Source of the DNA: JBHJHP01 sp042219855
GTDB taxonomy: Bacteria; Bacteroidota; Bacteroidia; Bacteroidales; UBA5342
DNA: 64,000 nucleotides
Assembly (NCBI RefSeq): GCF_042219855.1
Contig: NZ_JBHJHP010000001.1
Location: 1-64,000, forward strand
Direction of reading: 5' to 3'
The notes below the pieces were generated by a model that saw only the letters and a list, made by a program, of their open reading frames with translations, did not search any database and was not told the origin of the DNA. Below, one piece after another: positions 42,539-51,246 of the stretch (its first letter is position 1; the number at the start of each line of letters is the position of its first letter). A program made the position numbers and the translations under genes.

Positions 42539-43816
42539 ATGTTCCTTTTTACAAAACACATAAGTAACCGGCATGGTTTTGTTGCGCGCCTGTTGAGTGA
42601 CAGACTTGGGATTCCTGTAAAGTGGGTGGACGATCCGGAATACCTGAACTCCGATGCTGATGTTGTTGTTTATGATTCCGAACCATACGGGGGCAGGTTG
42701 ACGATATATGATTCCGGTTTTTTATCTGAAAAAGGTCTGAGAGACCAAGCGCCGGAGTTTAAGATGCAGTTATTTCCGGCAAATGGTAATTTTATATTTG
42801 ATTTTGATCTGTTCAGTGCCGTGTTTTATGTTGTTTCGAGGTATGAAGAATATTTTAAGAATGATCCGGATAAACATGGTCGGTTTAAACCTGAAAAGAG
42901 TTACTTATACACACAAAATCTTCTAAACATACCGATAGCTGATGAGTGGATATACAGATTCGGGAAATTGCTTACGGAACATTTTGAGATCACGCTCAAT
43001 CCGCCACAATTCAGGTTACAGCCAACGATAGATGTGGATGTAGCCTATGCCTATCTTGGCAGACCTTTCTGGCTGACACTGGCGGGTTACGCTAGAGACG
43101 TTATGAACCGCCGGTTTAAGCTTGCTGCTGAGCGTTTCAGGGTCAATACAGGGCTGAAAAAGGATCCATATGACACCTATAATGAATTCAAAAAGCTTTG
43201 TGCTGAAAATTCGGTTAAACCGGCATTCTTCTTTCAGCTGGGAACACGGGATAAATACGACAAAAACCTGTATCCGTTGCAGCCTCTGATGACAAACCTG
43301 ATAAATGATACTGCTGAGTGGGCAGAGCTTGGCATACATCCGTCGTACAGGTCAAATGATGTACCTGACAGTCTGCAATATGAAATGAATTTGTTCCATC
43401 GGATTGTCAACATGAAACCTACGTGTTCCCGGCAACACTACCTTCGTTTTTCGCTGCCTGAAACATTTCAAAGGCTTGCCGCTCATGGTGTGGAAAAAGA
43501 ATATTCCATGGGCTATGCTCACGTTACCGGCTTCAGAGCCGGAACCTGCCATCCGTTTCCTTTTTTTGATCTGACCACCAATACCGAAACAGAATTGATT
43601 ATAAAACCATTTGTTCTGATGGACGGGACTTTGAAAGATCATCTGAAACTCGGTGTGGAGGAAGCCAAAATGCAGATTGAACAGCTTATAAAGACGACCA
43701 GGAATTATCATGGTGAATTTATATTTATCTGGCATAACTCGTCACTCGATGGACCGGGAGACTGGCAAAACTGGTACCAGGTTTTAGAGCATATATTTAA
43801 AGTTAGTGTCAAATGA
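42539..43816 (+). CDS. Polysaccharide deacetylase family protein with DUF7033-like N-terminus
   Basis: A 425-residue protein. The first 150 residues (LLSDRLGIPVKWVDDPEYL, FDFDLFSAVFYVVSRYEEY) match, as I recall, the DUF7033 domain; the second part is deacetylase-like, beginning PTIDVDVAYAY (likely metal-binding Asp), and including ELGIHPSYRSND and YSMGYAHVTGFRAGTCHPF. It probably acts on a cell-surface sugar. No signal peptide. Its stop overlaps the next gene by 4 bases (ATGA), so the two act together. Confidence 0.82.
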   Translation: MFLFTKHISNRHGFVARLLSDRLGIPVKWVDDPEYLNSDADVVVYDSEPYGGRLTIYDSGFLSEKGLRDQAPEFKMQLFPANGNFIFDFDLFSAVFYVVSRYEEYFKNDPDKHGRFKPEKSYLYTQNLLNIPIADEWIYRFGKLLTEHFEITLNPPQFRLQPTIDVDVAYAYLGRPFWLTLAGYARDVMNRRFKLAAERFRVNTGLKKDPYDTYNEFKKLCAENSVKPAFFFQLGTRDKYDKNLYPLQPLMTNLINDTAEWAELGIHPSYRSNDVPDSLQYEMNLFHRIVNMKPTCSRQHYLRFSLPETFQRLAAHGVEKEYSMGYAHVTGFRAGTCHPFPFFDLTTNTETELIIKPFVLMDGTLKDHLKLGVEEAKMQIEQLIKTTRNYHGEFIFIWHNSSLDGPGDWQNWYQVLEHIFKVSVK

Positions 43817-44727
43817 TCCGTTTCCTGAAAAGAAAAGATATTGATGATTCAAAATGGGATGCTCTTGTTGCACATTCATGGCATGAAACCAGCTACGGTT
43901 ATTGCTGGTATCTGGATCGTGTTACAAGCGAATGGCACGGCCTGGTCCTGGATGATTATTCTGCAGTGATGCCGCTGGCTACTTCTGTAAAATTCGGGAT
44001 ACCGTATGTGCTTAATGTCCCTTTTATGCAGTATACCACAGTTTATGGCACCAGACCTGATCCTGGATTATTCAGGCGGTTTATGGAAGCTGTTCCTGAC
44101 AGATTCAGATTTCTGGATTTTAAGGTTTTCTTACCCTTTGAACCCCAATTGGATAACGCAGAAGTTACATCTCATACCAACCTGGTTCTTGATTTGAATA
44201 ATCCGTTATCCGATCTTAAGACCGGGTTTAATACAAATACAAAACGAAATTTAAAGAAGGCTGATAGACAGAATATTACGGTCAGATCAATGGTTGATCC
44301 TGAACCTCTGCTGGAAACCTACAGGCAATTCAAATTACGTAAGTATAACTCAAAATTTGATGATCTTCTCAAAGGCAGGATCAGAGATATCATACATTAT
44401 GGCGTTGAAAACGGACTGGGAGATTTAGTTTATGCCTATGATTCGGACAACAGATATCTGGGAGGTACCTATTTCCAAAAGTCCGGTTCCCGGTTTATTT
44501 ATCTTTTTTCCGCAGCTGAAGAAACTGCACAGAAAACCGGAGCGATGGCTTTTATTGTATGGAAACAGATAGAGAAAAACGCAGGAAAGAGGAAAATTCT
44601 CGATTTTGAAGGATCGGATATTGAAGGTATTGCACGCTTTTACAAGGGATTTGGTTCAACCGAAGAAAAATATTACCATATTAAAATAAACAGGCTCCCC
44701 CGGATCATTAAATGGATAAAAGATTAG
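43813..44727 (+). CDS. GNAT/FemAB-like acyltransferase
   Basis: A 304-residue double-GNAT protein of the FemAB-like kind. FNTNTKRNLKKADRQNITVRS and LGGTYFQKSGSRFIYLFSAA and LDFEGSDIEGIARFYKGFGS are the conserved segments of the second GNAT half. Such proteins attach amino acids or acyl groups to cell-wall or capsule components. Translationally coupled to the deacetylase gene, so a shared role in modifying a surface glycan is likely. Confidence 0.82.
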   Translation: MIRFLKRKDIDDSKWDALVAHSWHETSYGYCWYLDRVTSEWHGLVLDDYSAVMPLATSVKFGIPYVLNVPFMQYTTVYGTRPDPGLFRRFMEAVPDRFRFLDFKVFLPFEPQLDNAEVTSHTNLVLDLNNPLSDLKTGFNTNTKRNLKKADRQNITVRSMVDPEPLLETYRQFKLRKYNSKFDDLLKGRIRDIIHYGVENGLGDLVYAYDSDNRYLGGTYFQKSGSRFIYLFSAAEETAQKTGAMAFIVWKQIEKNAGKRKILDFEGSDIEGIARFYKGFGSTEEKYYHIKINRLPRIIKWIKD

Positions 44728-44755
44728 TTTTGCAATCTGATTTAAAATAATCCAA

Positions 44756-45571
44756 ATGAAGAAATTAGTTTTACTTTTACCTGTACTGTTGCTCTTTTGG
44801 GCTTGTGAAAAGGATAGCAATGCGCCAGCAGATAATTCATTCAATCTGTTTACGGTTGACGATGATATTGCCCTGGGACAGCAGTTAAGGGATACCATTT
44901 TAAATGATCCTGAGCATTATTCCGTTCTGGATTCAGCTGAATACACTGAAGCATATCAATATCTGGATTCTCTGAAAACCCTTTTGCTTTCTACAGATCA
45001 GGTAGCCTATAACGATCGGTTTGAGTGGCAGTTATTTATTATAGAAGACTCGACAGTCAATGCATTTTGTGCTCCGGGAGGATATATTTTCTTTTATACC
45101 GGCATTTTTAATGTGATTGAAAATGAAGCACAGCTTACCGGAATCCTTGCACATGAAATGGCGCATGCAGCCCGAAGGCACACAACCGATAATATGACTC
45201 AAACCCAGGGAATTGCATTATTACTGAATATTTTATTAGGTGATGAGCCTTCAGAACTGGCTGTTATGGCTTCTAACCTGGCCCTGGGACTCGAAGGCCT
45301 GGCATTTAGCAGAAAACAGGAATATGAAGCCGATGAATATGCCGTTAAGTATATGTCGGCTTCAGGAGATTGGGAACCAAGGGCAATCGGAGATTTTTTT
45401 GATATTTTAAAAGAGATGCAGGGAGAATCATATACCCCTGTATTTTTGAGTACTCATCCATCGCCGGAGGACCGGTCTGAAAAAATACAGGAACACTGGA
45501 CCACATATTCCGGAAAAGATGGAGCGTATCATACCGAAAGGTACTTAAAGTTTAAAGCATTGTTCCAGTAA
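44756..45571 (+). CDS. M48 family metalloprotease lipoprotein
   Basis: A 271-residue predicted lipoprotein (LFWAC, Cys17) with a zinc metalloprotease domain. His133-Glu-x-x-His137 is in LAHEMAHAARRH and the third ligand Glu in EYEADEYAVKYM. It resembles the BepA/YfgC-type Oma1 proteases that control outer-membrane protein quality, but lacks a TPR tail. It follows the acyltransferase by 28 bases and could be in the same unit; a terminator ends it. Confidence 0.9.
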   Translation: MKKLVLLLPVLLLFWACEKDSNAPADNSFNLFTVDDDIALGQQLRDTILNDPEHYSVLDSAEYTEAYQYLDSLKTLLLSTDQVAYNDRFEWQLFIIEDSTVNAFCAPGGYIFFYTGIFNVIENEAQLTGILAHEMAHAARRHTTDNMTQTQGIALLLNILLGDEPSELAVMASNLALGLEGLAFSRKQEYEADEYAVKYMSASGDWEPRAIGDFFDILKEMQGESYTPVFLSTHPSPEDRSEKIQEHWTTYSGKDGAYHTERYLKFKALFQ

Positions 45572-45572
45572 C

Positions 45573-45602
45573 AAAAAACCACAGAAGCTTCTGTGGTTTT
45601 TT
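45573..45602. terminator. Bidirectional terminator, perfect 30-bp palindrome
   Basis: AAAAAACCACAGAAG followed by its exact reverse complement. It serves the M48 gene on the plus strand and the TlpA-type gene on the minus strand. Confidence 0.92.
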
Positions 45603-45622
45603 GATATGTAGTCCTGTCGGTT

Positions 45623-47014
45623 TTACGATTTAGCATACTTAAGTAATATCTCTTTGGTGGATGGATCAGATGGATGCGTAGCTGTCGCATCAATTATTTT
45701 ACCGTCCTTTCCGATAAGGATAAACCGTGGTATGCCCTCTATGATATATTTCTTTACAATATCAGATTCACCGGCTTTATCTGCAAAGATCTGATAACCC
45801 TGCAGTTTTTCACTTTTAACCATTTGTTCCCAATCGCTCTTATCAGGATCGATGGATACACTTACAAAAGCGATATCCTCATCGTGTAAATCCGCTTCCA
45901 GTTTTTTAAGAAATGGGATTTCATATTTGCAGGGGCCGCACCAGGTAGCCCAAACGTCAACGTATACGACTTTGCCTTTAAGCTGGTCAAGAGACACCAT
46001 ATTGCCATTCATGTCGGGATAGGAAAAGTCAGGTGCCGGCATACCGGGTTTAATGGAATTAAACGTTTCCATCTTTGATCTGAATTCATCAATATCCTTG
46101 TCATTCGATAATACCTCCAGGTATCTGTTTTCTGCAATAGTTTTCTGACTTTCGGTCATTCGTGGATACATCCTGAATATGTTCTTTGCAAGATCGTTTT
46201 TAATTTCCGGGTCTGCATCCAGTGAGTCAATCGCATCGATTGACTTATTCAGGTATACATCAGATTCTGAATCATCCTTATATTCACCTAAAGCATTATC
46301 AATTTTAATCTGATATTCATTTAAAACAAAGGTTTTGTACGAAGGAAGATACTTATAATAGGTCATATTATTCAGGGGAATATCTTCACCAACCAGTGCA
46401 AATGATTCCGGAATGGCAGATGTATCGCCAGGAGCATAACGGGAATGGTAAGCCGGATAATACTTATAAATCTGTGCAACATTGATATTGGCATACATCT
46501 TAATCATATCCGTAAATTCCGGCGACACTTTAGTCGCTGTTTTAAAACTGTCGATCAGTGCAAAATTCCGGTCCAGTTCAGACTTGAGATAATCATCGAA
46601 TTTAGATGCCGGGAAAGCAAGCAGTTGTCTAACCGGAATCTTCGATGTATTTTCTACCACTTTAAGTGTCAACTGACTCTCAGGACTTCCCTCAATATTG
46701 ACCAGGTCATATTTCCTGTTTTTCAAATCCTGAAGATCAAAACTTACCTTTATTTTGTCTCCCGGCTTTGCATAGAGCCAGAAGCCATAACGGTCGATGA
46801 TAAAATCAAGGAATTGTCCTCTGTCTATTTTTACGACATCACTAAAACTTCCATCAGTTAAATTCAGCGTATCTATCACACCTGAAGCACTGTTTCTGAT
46901 ATAAAGGGTCGCATCACCTGCATTTGTTATATTTCCTGTTATTTCAGCTTCATCAGCAGGTTTACATGAAGAAACCAAAGCTATTAATGCCAGGATAAAA
47001 AAAGTCTGTTTCAT
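45623..47014 (-). CDS. TlpA-type thioredoxin-fold lipoprotein
   Basis: A 463-residue lipoprotein (LVSSC, Cys17). The N-terminal half is a DUF4369-like beta domain (EITGNITNAGDATLYIRN) with a long helical part; the C-terminal 140 residues form a TlpA/ResA-like domain with the redox pair in WATWCGPCKYEIPFL and the cis-Pro in IEGIPRFILIGKDG. It probably reduces or isomerises disulfides at the periplasmic membrane face. The ATG at 47014 is used; a TTG four codons upstream is less likely. Confidence 0.9.
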   Translation of the reverse strand: MKQTFFILALIALVSSCKPADEAEITGNITNAGDATLYIRNSASGVIDTLNLTDGSFSDVVKIDRGQFLDFIIDRYGFWLYAKPGDKIKVSFDLQDLKNRKYDLVNIEGSPESQLTLKVVENTSKIPVRQLLAFPASKFDDYLKSELDRNFALIDSFKTATKVSPEFTDMIKMYANINVAQIYKYYPAYHSRYAPGDTSAIPESFALVGEDIPLNNMTYYKYLPSYKTFVLNEYQIKIDNALGEYKDDSESDVYLNKSIDAIDSLDADPEIKNDLAKNIFRMYPRMTESQKTIAENRYLEVLSNDKDIDEFRSKMETFNSIKPGMPAPDFSYPDMNGNMVSLDQLKGKVVYVDVWATWCGPCKYEIPFLKKLEADLHDEDIAFVSVSIDPDKSDWEQMVKSEKLQGYQIFADKAGESDIVKKYIIEGIPRFILIGKDGKIIDATATHPSDPSTKEILLKYAKS

Positions 47015-47053
47015 AATCTTAATCAATATTATTTTTATTTAAATTAAACACAT

Positions 47054-47938
47054 TTATATGTTTGTTAATAGTAGTTTTAAGTGATTTTTTTGCTGGGTGG
47101 TATAAAATTCAGATTGTATTAAATCATCCAGATACCCCTGCCGGCAGCGGTTTAACTCGTTTGTATCACCTTTTGCCTTTAATATTCTTAACAAGAACCA
47201 TTTATAAATGTAGTTGTTTGGATAGCATGCGACAAGTTCCCTAGCATTTTTTAACGCTTGATTAAAATCTTTTTCTCCTTCAAAATATATTCGTACCAGA
47301 AAATACAGCGCTTCGGTTTTAACAAAAGCTGAGGGGGAATCCTTAAGGTGCTCAAGCATGTTAATTCCGGAACGCTTACTGGACTCCGGCCAGTCATTAA
47401 GGATATACTTTGCAGCAAACGTATTTTCTCTCGTAAACGTAATGTAATAGTTATAAAGTCCCCAGTAGAGCATGTTGAAATCATTGGCCGGTTCCGGTTC
47501 GTACTGATTAAAAAATGCTTTAATGTCGTCAAACAGCAGGAGGGGAGCAATGTAATTTGACCTGGATACATGAACCCTGAGTTTTAAGAGCACGACAGAT
47601 ACCTGGTATATTTGCTGTAAAGAATCGCTTTCAGGTGGTGTAACTTTATGCCTAAGGTATTCGCTGCAGGTTTTGATATTGTAGTCCGGTTCGTTTCCAC
47701 TAAGGTATTCCCAGTAATAGGAATATGCATAGGGGAGAACCTTGTATTCTTTATCAATTTGTAGGTTGCCGGTTAGTTCTCTTGCTTCTGTGAACCGGAA
47801 ATCATATATAAGACTTACAATGGAATCCAGTTGAGCCAGTTTGAATTCCCTCGCAAATGCAGGTTGCAATCCTAATACCAGGAGTAAAGATGTCAGGACG
47901 AGCAAGCCATATTTCCTATTGTTCTGACCCAATTTCAA
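47054..47938 (-). CDS. Exported helical protein of unknown function, last gene of the YidD operon
   Basis: A 294-residue protein with a signal peptide (about 10-29, LLVLTSLLLVLGLQPAFA). The mature part is all-helical and TPR-like (FTEARELTGNLQIDKEYKVLPYAYSYYWEYL; ALKNARELVACYPNNYIYKWFLL), with no named domain. No ATG is available; the TTG at 47938 gives a plausible positively charged start and overlaps the upstream gene by 23 bases. Expected location: periplasm. It is part of a five-gene operon whose members overlap at every junction. Confidence 0.7.
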   Translation of the reverse strand: MKLGQNNRKYGLLVLTSLLLVLGLQPAFAREFKLAQLDSIVSLIYDFRFTEARELTGNLQIDKEYKVLPYAYSYYWEYLSGNEPDYNIKTCSEYLRHKVTPPESDSLQQIYQVSVVLLKLRVHVSRSNYIAPLLLFDDIKAFFNQYEPEPANDFNMLYWGLYNYYITFTRENTFAAKYILNDWPESSKRSGINMLEHLKDSPSAFVKTEALYFLVRIYFEGEKDFNQALKNARELVACYPNNYIYKWFLLRILKAKGDTNELNRCRQGYLDDLIQSEFYTTQQKNHLKLLLTNI

Positions 47939-48758
47939 GAATCTGATTAAATACCTCGTTTTTAACTTCCATCAGTTTGTGTTCGGCCATGTGTTTAGCT
48001 TTTTCTGCGCCACCCATGTAATACCGCTGAAACCATGGACCAAATAAAAACAGTCCGTCGAAACCGGAGTAGATAATACCAACTTTTATCATGCCGTACA
48101 TGAGTGCACTCAGCAGCAGAAAAGAGTTTGCTCCTTCCTTTATGTTTCCGGTATAAATCTGACCAAGGCCCGGCAGGATGTAGCTCATGGTCTCTACTTT
48201 GGCCGGCCGGTGTCGTTTCTGCATTTTTTTCAGATAGGCAAATTGCGCATCAAGCTGGTTTATTTCCTCCGGAGAGAAGTTCTTTGCAAAGCTTGCCCTT
48301 GCATTATCAAAATCTTCCATGCCGTAATACACAACGCCAAGGTAGAACCAAAATGTTTCTGACTGAACCGAACCATAGAGGGAATCAACATTTACCAGTT
48401 CATAATAAGCATTTGAAAACCGCTTTCTCAAGATGTTAGAATAGGTTTTTTGAAGTAATATTTCGGTTTTCAGACTATCATCTTTCAGGGCAAAATATGC
48501 TTTGTCATAAAAAATGTCTGACAAATCGTATGCTCCCGTTTTAAAATAGCACTCTCCAATGCTCCTGTAGCTTTCTGCAGTATGTTGAGTACCGAGAAAG
48601 AGCGCACGGTTAAATTCCCTGGCAGCATCGCTGAAATTCTCTTTTTCGAATTGCTGTCTGGCAAACTGGTACGCCTGCTCTCCAACCTGTGCTGAAGAGG
48701 AAAAAATAAACAGGCTAAAAATCAGATATATATAGTTTCGTTTTTGTAACAATTTCAT
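47916..48758 (-). CDS. Exported TPR protein with C-terminal LPGLGQIYTG membrane segment
   Basis: A 280-residue protein. A signal sequence (YLIFSLFIFSSSAQ) is followed by TPR-like helices (about 25-180; AYQFARQQFEKENFSDAAREFNRAL, AESYRSIGECYFKTGAYDLSDIFYDKAY) and a hydrophobic C-terminus beginning SYILPGLGQIYTGNIKEG, a TM2/DUF5683-like signature with two or more membrane helices. The start at 48758 (MKLLQKRNY) overlaps the previous gene by 44 bases; more upstream ATGs exist but deepen the overlap. It is a distant paralogue of the gene before it. Likely an inner-membrane-anchored periplasmic TPR scaffold. Confidence 0.75.
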   Translation of the reverse strand: MKLLQKRNYIYLIFSLFIFSSSAQVGEQAYQFARQQFEKENFSDAAREFNRALFLGTQHTAESYRSIGECYFKTGAYDLSDIFYDKAYFALKDDSLKTEILLQKTYSNILRKRFSNAYYELVNVDSLYGSVQSETFWFYLGVVYYGMEDFDNARASFAKNFSPEEINQLDAQFAYLKKMQKRHRPAKVETMSYILPGLGQIYTGNIKEGANSFLLLSALMYGMIKVGIIYSGFDGLFLFGPWFQRYYMGGAEKAKHMAEHKLMEVKNEVFNQILEIGSEQ

Positions 48759-49542
48759 CTTCCTGTGAATGGTTGTATTTTCTAACTGCATTATATCCCC
48801 CATAAACATTTCCTGAATAATAACCTACAGCCATAGCTCCAAGGAACCATGTATATGGGTTTTTTATGCCGTATTTGTCATAAGCCCTGTATGCCAGGAA
48901 TCCAGAAACAGATGTCATGAAAAAACCAACCAAACCATCGGCCCAGTTGCCGGCATACACTTTTCCTGATCCTGGAAGTACTGCAGAAAAAAGGGCGCCG
49001 AGGGCCGGATGTTTTCGGTTCATGTTTTTACTTTCATCTACCAGATTTAACAGGGGAGAGATGTTCGGTTCATTTCCACTAAGCTGAGCAGCAGCGTCCC
49101 AGGCTTTCTGCCATTCTTTTTGAACAAGTCGTGTGGAAACAATGTATTTTTGTTTATGTGAAAGGCAACAGTTTTTTTCAATAAAGGACATACAGGTTTC
49201 ATAATCCCCGTTTTTAATCAGGAGGCTGGCATACAAAGTACCGTAGCTGTCGGGCATAAAACTCAGATTAGCATCGTGGCTGTAGTTTTTATACGCACTA
49301 AGAGCCTTATCCTTTTGATTGAGAATGGAGTATGTCTTAAACAGCATAAAGTTACTGACAGAATCACCGGGCTCAAAATATACCGCACGTTCAAATTCCT
49401 GAACGGCAAGACTGTATTGATTTGTGTTGAACAGATACTGTCCGAATTTGAGCGAATGTTCAAAATCATATGCCGTTTGCGAGAAGGCATAACCGGATAA
49501 GAACAATAAAGTAAGGAGGAGATTAATCTTTAACCGGGTCAT
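48715..49542 (-). CDS. Exported TPR protein with C-terminal LPGSGKVYAG membrane segment
   Basis: A 275-residue protein built like its downstream neighbour: signal peptide (INLLLTLLFLSGYAFSQ), TPR-like helices (KFGQYLFNTNQYSLAVQEFERAVYF), and a C-terminal hydrophobic part with ALFSAVLPGSGKVYAGNWADG and then Gly-rich membrane helices. The pair probably arose by duplication. Start chosen at MTRLKINLL; it overlaps the YidD-like gene by 20 bases. Function unknown. Confidence 0.75.
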   Translation of the reverse strand: MTRLKINLLLTLLFLSGYAFSQTAYDFEHSLKFGQYLFNTNQYSLAVQEFERAVYFEPGDSVSNFMLFKTYSILNQKDKALSAYKNYSHDANLSFMPDSYGTLYASLLIKNGDYETCMSFIEKNCCLSHKQKYIVSTRLVQKEWQKAWDAAAQLSGNEPNISPLLNLVDESKNMNRKHPALGALFSAVLPGSGKVYAGNWADGLVGFFMTSVSGFLAYRAYDKYGIKNPYTWFLGAMAVGYYSGNVYGGYNAVRKYNHSQEDEIVTKTKLYISDF

Positions 49543-49912
49543 AAAACTGTCCTGATTTATGTAAGGTGTAATACTTTGGAGATGCAAACGGATGACACCG
49601 GGTAAGCCGGTCGAAAATCTTAAAAACTGATTTTGGAAAGGGTTCCTGACGGAGACAATCTACAGCGTAGACCGAACAACTTGGATAAAAAACGCAGGAC
49701 TGCATATCCTGTGAGGAGAAGAACGTTTTATATCCAACAAAAAGAACGGCAGCTGTAAATTCCAGTTCATTAGAGCTGTTTTTGATATAGGAATTATACG
49801 AGGTATGGCCAGAAACGTCAAAAAGGTTCTTCAGTTGCTGTTTTTCTTTCTGAGCCTTAATGCCGCCTGCAGTAAAAATAAGACCTGCAATAATGAGTAG
49901 TTTTAGTTTCAT
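49523..49912 (-). CDS. YidD-like protein preceded by a signal peptide
   Basis: A 129-residue protein with the complete YidD domain at about 52-110: the hydrophobic lead-in AAVLFVGYKTFFSSQ, then SCVFYPSCSVYAVDCL and RLTRCHPF, with Cys73, Cys79 and Cys106 in the family positions. Ordinary YidD is about 70-85 residues, sits on the cytoplasmic side, helps YidC insert proteins, and lies beside rnpA and yidC. Here a signal peptide (residues 1-20, ending GGIKAQ) and a linker of about 30 residues are added, and the neighbours are envelope proteins. It may therefore work on the periplasmic side. Overlaps the LolA-like gene by 4 bases (ATGA). Confidence 0.85.
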   Translation of the reverse strand: MKLKLLIIAGLIFTAGGIKAQKEKQQLKNLFDVSGHTSYNSYIKNSSNELEFTAAVLFVGYKTFFSSQDMQSCVFYPSCSVYAVDCLRQEPFPKSVFKIFDRLTRCHPFASPKYYTLHKSGQFYDPVKD

Positions 49913-50592
49913 TGTGCAGGTATTTTAAAGTTATACATATCCTCGTTTGTAGTTTCATTCAGCTTTATATCAGCAAGATTGGTAATTTGCATGTACTGCG
50001 AAGAATCATTATAATAAGTCACGCTTAGAATCTCACTTGGTATTTCAGTGCCATCAATACTTTGATACTTTTTAAAGATCTGACGGCTGAGAATTTTCAT
50101 ATCCTTATCATAGATAACTACAGAATACAAACGTTTATCTTTATTAGCAACCAGAATTTTACCTACATATTTTCCAATTATTCCGTTCGGCAGCCATGAT
50201 GTTACAACAACACCCTTTTTTCGTTCTACATTTTTAATTTCAAATCCGGCATTATCCAAACCATAGTTGGCAAAGGTACTGCTCAATAAATAACTGAACA
50301 TGGTATGCTCCGGCGGGATAACATTTCTTCTTGTTTCCATTAAAGTATCACCATGGTATACATATAGAAATGTGTCTTTTATAACATAAGTTTCTCTTTT
50401 AGGGAAGGTATTTTTAAAAACCAGGGTTTTAATATTTTTATCAAAATAAACTTCACCTTTTGTGACCCGGTACATACTGTCCAGACCCTTGGATTTAAAG
50501 AGAAAATCGGAATGTATCCGGTAAGCTTCCTGAGCTCTTCCTGTTACCGAAATAATTATTGCAGCAAAAATTATAAGGACAAATCTTTTCAT
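49909..50592 (-). CDS. LolA-like exported protein, first gene of the YidD operon
   Basis: A 227-residue protein with a signal peptide (to about residue 20, VTGRAQ). The mature part alternates strands (TKGEVYFDKNIKTLVFKNTFP, YVIKDTFLYVYHGDTL, YNDSSQYMQITNLADIKLNETT) in the manner of LolA/LolB and outer-membrane lipoprotein-sorting proteins; the assignment is by pattern only. It begins the five-gene operon; the terminator of the small-protein gene upstream ends about 10 bases before its ATG, so its promoter must overlap that terminator or read-through supplies transcription. Confidence 0.7.
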   Translation of the reverse strand: MKRFVLIIFAAIIISVTGRAQEAYRIHSDFLFKSKGLDSMYRVTKGEVYFDKNIKTLVFKNTFPKRETYVIKDTFLYVYHGDTLMETRRNVIPPEHTMFSYLLSSTFANYGLDNAGFEIKNVERKKGVVVTSWLPNGIIGKYVGKILVANKDKRLYSVVIYDKDMKILSRQIFKKYQSIDGTEIPSEILSVTYYNDSSQYMQITNLADIKLNETTNEDMYNFKIPAQ

Positions 50593-50601
50593 AGAAAAAG
50601 T

Positions 50602-50627
50602 AAAAAAGCCCGGATTTTCACCGGGCT
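50602..50627 (-). terminator. Intrinsic terminator after small exported protein gene 1
   Basis: Minus-strand AGCCCGG/CCGGGCT stem followed by six T. Confidence 0.85.
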
Positions 50628-50635
50628 ATGTAATT

Positions 50636-51100
50636 TTAATAAAATGCAATTCCTCCGACACCCCAGATTAATGTAGCTATTATACAACCCCAAAGGGCTT
50701 TTCTGGTTTCGTCTCTATCCTGGTCAGTAAGGAAGTAAACTAATACTAATCCAACTATACCAAATACACATCCCCATAAGAAAGAAGGAATACCAAGTGG
50801 AGGCCCCATCTCACCGTCTGCCGGCAAAGGCAATGATGAAGATGAACTGACTAATTCCAGATTAGTAACATCCTGTGAAGCCAGCTCCTCATAGGTGACA
50901 TCATTTTGAGAAATCAGATTTGTTACATCGTCTATCTCTGCAAATGCGTCATAAATGGCGTCTTCACTGAAATTTACAACCTCCTGAGCTTCATTTGAAA
51001 GATCAGTACCGTTAAAAGGCAAGGCTCCTGCAAATGTCTGAGCATTAAAAAGTACTAATGCCAGCATTACTGAAGCAGTTTTAAGAAAAAGTTTTTTCAT
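50636..51100 (-). CDS. Small exported GIPSFLWGC-motif protein 1
   Basis: A 154-residue member of a four-gene tandem family. Parts: signal peptide (1-24, ending AQTFAG), an acidic stretch with the family motif NFSEDAIYDAFAEI (about 43-56), a low-complexity Ser/Leu/Pro spacer, and a C-terminal hairpin of two membrane helices (about 103-122 and 136-153). LGIPSFLWGC opens the first helix and KALWGC the second; the two Cys are separated by 27 residues, with TDQDRDETR in the turn. I recognise no named family. It has its own promoter and terminator. Neighbours: three paralogues and two SusC-like receptors upstream, the YidD operon downstream. Confidence 0.85.
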   Translation of the reverse strand: MKKLFLKTASVMLALVLFNAQTFAGALPFNGTDLSNEAQEVVNFSEDAIYDAFAEIDDVTNLISQNDVTYEELASQDVTNLELVSSSSSLPLPADGEMGPPLGIPSFLWGCVFGIVGLVLVYFLTDQDRDETRKALWGCIIATLIWGVGGIAFY

Positions 51101-51147
51101 AATAGCTATTTTTAGTGATTGATTTTTAGTCGTAGCAGCGACTCATA

Positions 51148-51178
51148 CAAATATAGGTTTTGTATATAAGAATTGCAA
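51148..51178 (-). promoter_or_regulatory. Promoter of small exported protein gene 1
   Basis: TTG (51176-51178), 20 bases, TATATTTG (51148-51155) on the minus strand, 48 bases before the ATG. Confidence 0.5.
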
Positions 51179-51190
51179 TTTCAACAGAAT

Positions 51191-51222
51191 AAAAAAAGCC
51201 AGCTTTAGAAGTGGCTTTTTTT
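51191..51222. terminator. Terminator after small exported protein gene 2
   Basis: AAAAAAAGCCA/TGGCTTTTTTT stem with a ten-base loop. The T-tract on the minus strand ends gene 2; the element is symmetric enough to act both ways. Confidence 0.75.
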
Positions 51223-51246
51223 ATTTCAGTAATCTGTATTGCTAAA

